Assembly: GCF_017562075.2 (NCBI RefSeq)
Contig: NC_054081.1
Coordinates: 3,055,652-3,119,651 of the forward strand
Direction: 5' to 3'
DNA from: Anopheles merus
Taxonomy: Eukaryota > Arthropoda > Insecta > Diptera > Culicidae
Length of the DNA stretch: 64,000 bases
The notes under the pieces were generated by a model. The model saw nothing but the letters and a program-made list of their open reading frames with translations, did not search any database and was not told the DNA's origin. A program made the position numbers and the translations under genes. Of the stretch, positions 63,411 through 64,000 are shown piece after piece (the first letter of the stretch is position 1; each line of letters begins with the position of its first letter).

Positions 63411-64000
63411 GTGTTGGATTTCATGAATCTTTTGTTGAGATTCATTCATATGAATCTTAAGTGATGAGTGGTACAAATCTCGAGTAGAATCTCTAAATAT
63501 TCATGAATCTCCAAGTAATCATGAATCTCTGAAGATTCGTGAATTTCGAAATATCTCGAAATCTCGAAATATTCATGAATCTCGAAAGATTCATAAGTCT
63601 CTTATGTTTCACGAATCTCCAAGGATCCATGAATCTCTTAAGGTTCATGAATCTCGAAAGATTCATATATATCAAGGAATTCATGAATCATTTGAGCTGT
63701 ATGATTTTCAAAATATTGAAATTGCCCAATTCTACCTAAAACATACCCTTCATGGGTTAAAGCTTCGCATGGACCGTCTCCCCGTAGCAAAACAAACTAT
63801 CCGACTGCTTGTTACTTGCCAAGAAATCTCGATAGCCTGTTATAGCCTGGCATGACCACGTAGGTTGTTACGCCAAGAAGCAGAATAGGCACAAGCTCAA
63901 GCTCTATGAATTATTAGAGATTTATGAAGCCCTTGAGATCCTGAGTTACATCTTTCGAGATTCATGAATCTTCCGACATTCATGTATCTTTCGAGATTCA
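63411..64000. mobile_element. TTCATGAATCT-array element (runs off the window)
   Basis: It starts TA then GTGTTGGATTTCATGAATC. A leader with TTTTGTTGAGATTCATTCAT and GATGAGTGG leads into at least ten degenerate units of GAATCTCGAAAGATTCAT, an imperfect palindrome (TTCATGAA). A SINE fragment interrupts it, and the array resumes from about 63900 to the edge. It lies in the probable CYFIP intron. Confidence 0.65.
63740..63886 (+). mobile_element. SINE fragment inside the palindromic array
   Basis: It contains CATGGGTTAAAGC (B-box remnant), GGACCGTCTCCCCGTAGCA and the tail GTTGTTACGCCAAGAAGCAGA. This is the TACGCC-tail subfamily. The head is lost or strongly diverged. Confidence 0.6.

Overview
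The window is insect nuclear DNA, most likely from an Anopheles mosquito of the gambiae type. The evidence is split genes with GT-AG introns, high third-position GC in the exons, many CA, TA and AAT microsatellites, Anopheles-style tRNA-derived SINEs, and four gene families whose proteins look dipteran. I recognise the families by reading protein sequence; no search was run.

Layout. (1) 1-15402 is non-coding and probably the last intron of a Pitx homeobox gene whose first exons lie left of the window. (2) 15403-16005 (+) is the terminal Pitx/Ptx1 exon, with the end of the homeodomain and an OAR motif. It ends in TGA, but the same frame then stays open for 202 more codons (16006-16614) of Pro/Gln/His-rich, coding-like sequence, making it a candidate for stop-codon readthrough. 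(3) 16615-24608 is probable Ptx1 3' UTR and AT-rich intergenic DNA. (4) 24609-26046 (-) is a complete four-exon TMEM135-like gene of 404 aa. (5) 26.5-28.6 kb is a repeat cluster. (6) 31.85-58.4 kb (+) is a tandem cluster of three complete CYP4C-type cytochrome P450 genes (537, 548 and 554 aa). They share five-exon structure, intron phases and internal exon lengths (116, 280 and 70 nt), and each has a TATA-type core promoter. Repeat-rich DNA separates them. (7) 60376-63198 (-) is the C-terminal half of CYFIP/Sra-1, a WAVE complex subunit. Its 5' half lies beyond the right edge.

The genes do not form one pathway: they are a transcription factor, an organelle membrane protein, three ER monooxygenases and an actin regulator. 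The functional unit is the P450 cluster, made by tandem duplication. Two of its members (A and B) have Gly in place of the I-helix Glu to which CYP4 enzymes covalently attach heme; the third (C) keeps it.

The repeats are informative. At least eight tRNA-derived SINE pieces are present, four with clear target-site duplications. A second repeat family has TA-flanked GTGTTGGG-like ends and carries internal arrays of either a 12-bp TCCGGAGTCG unit or a TTCATGAATCT unit. There is no bacterial, viral or CRISPR content.
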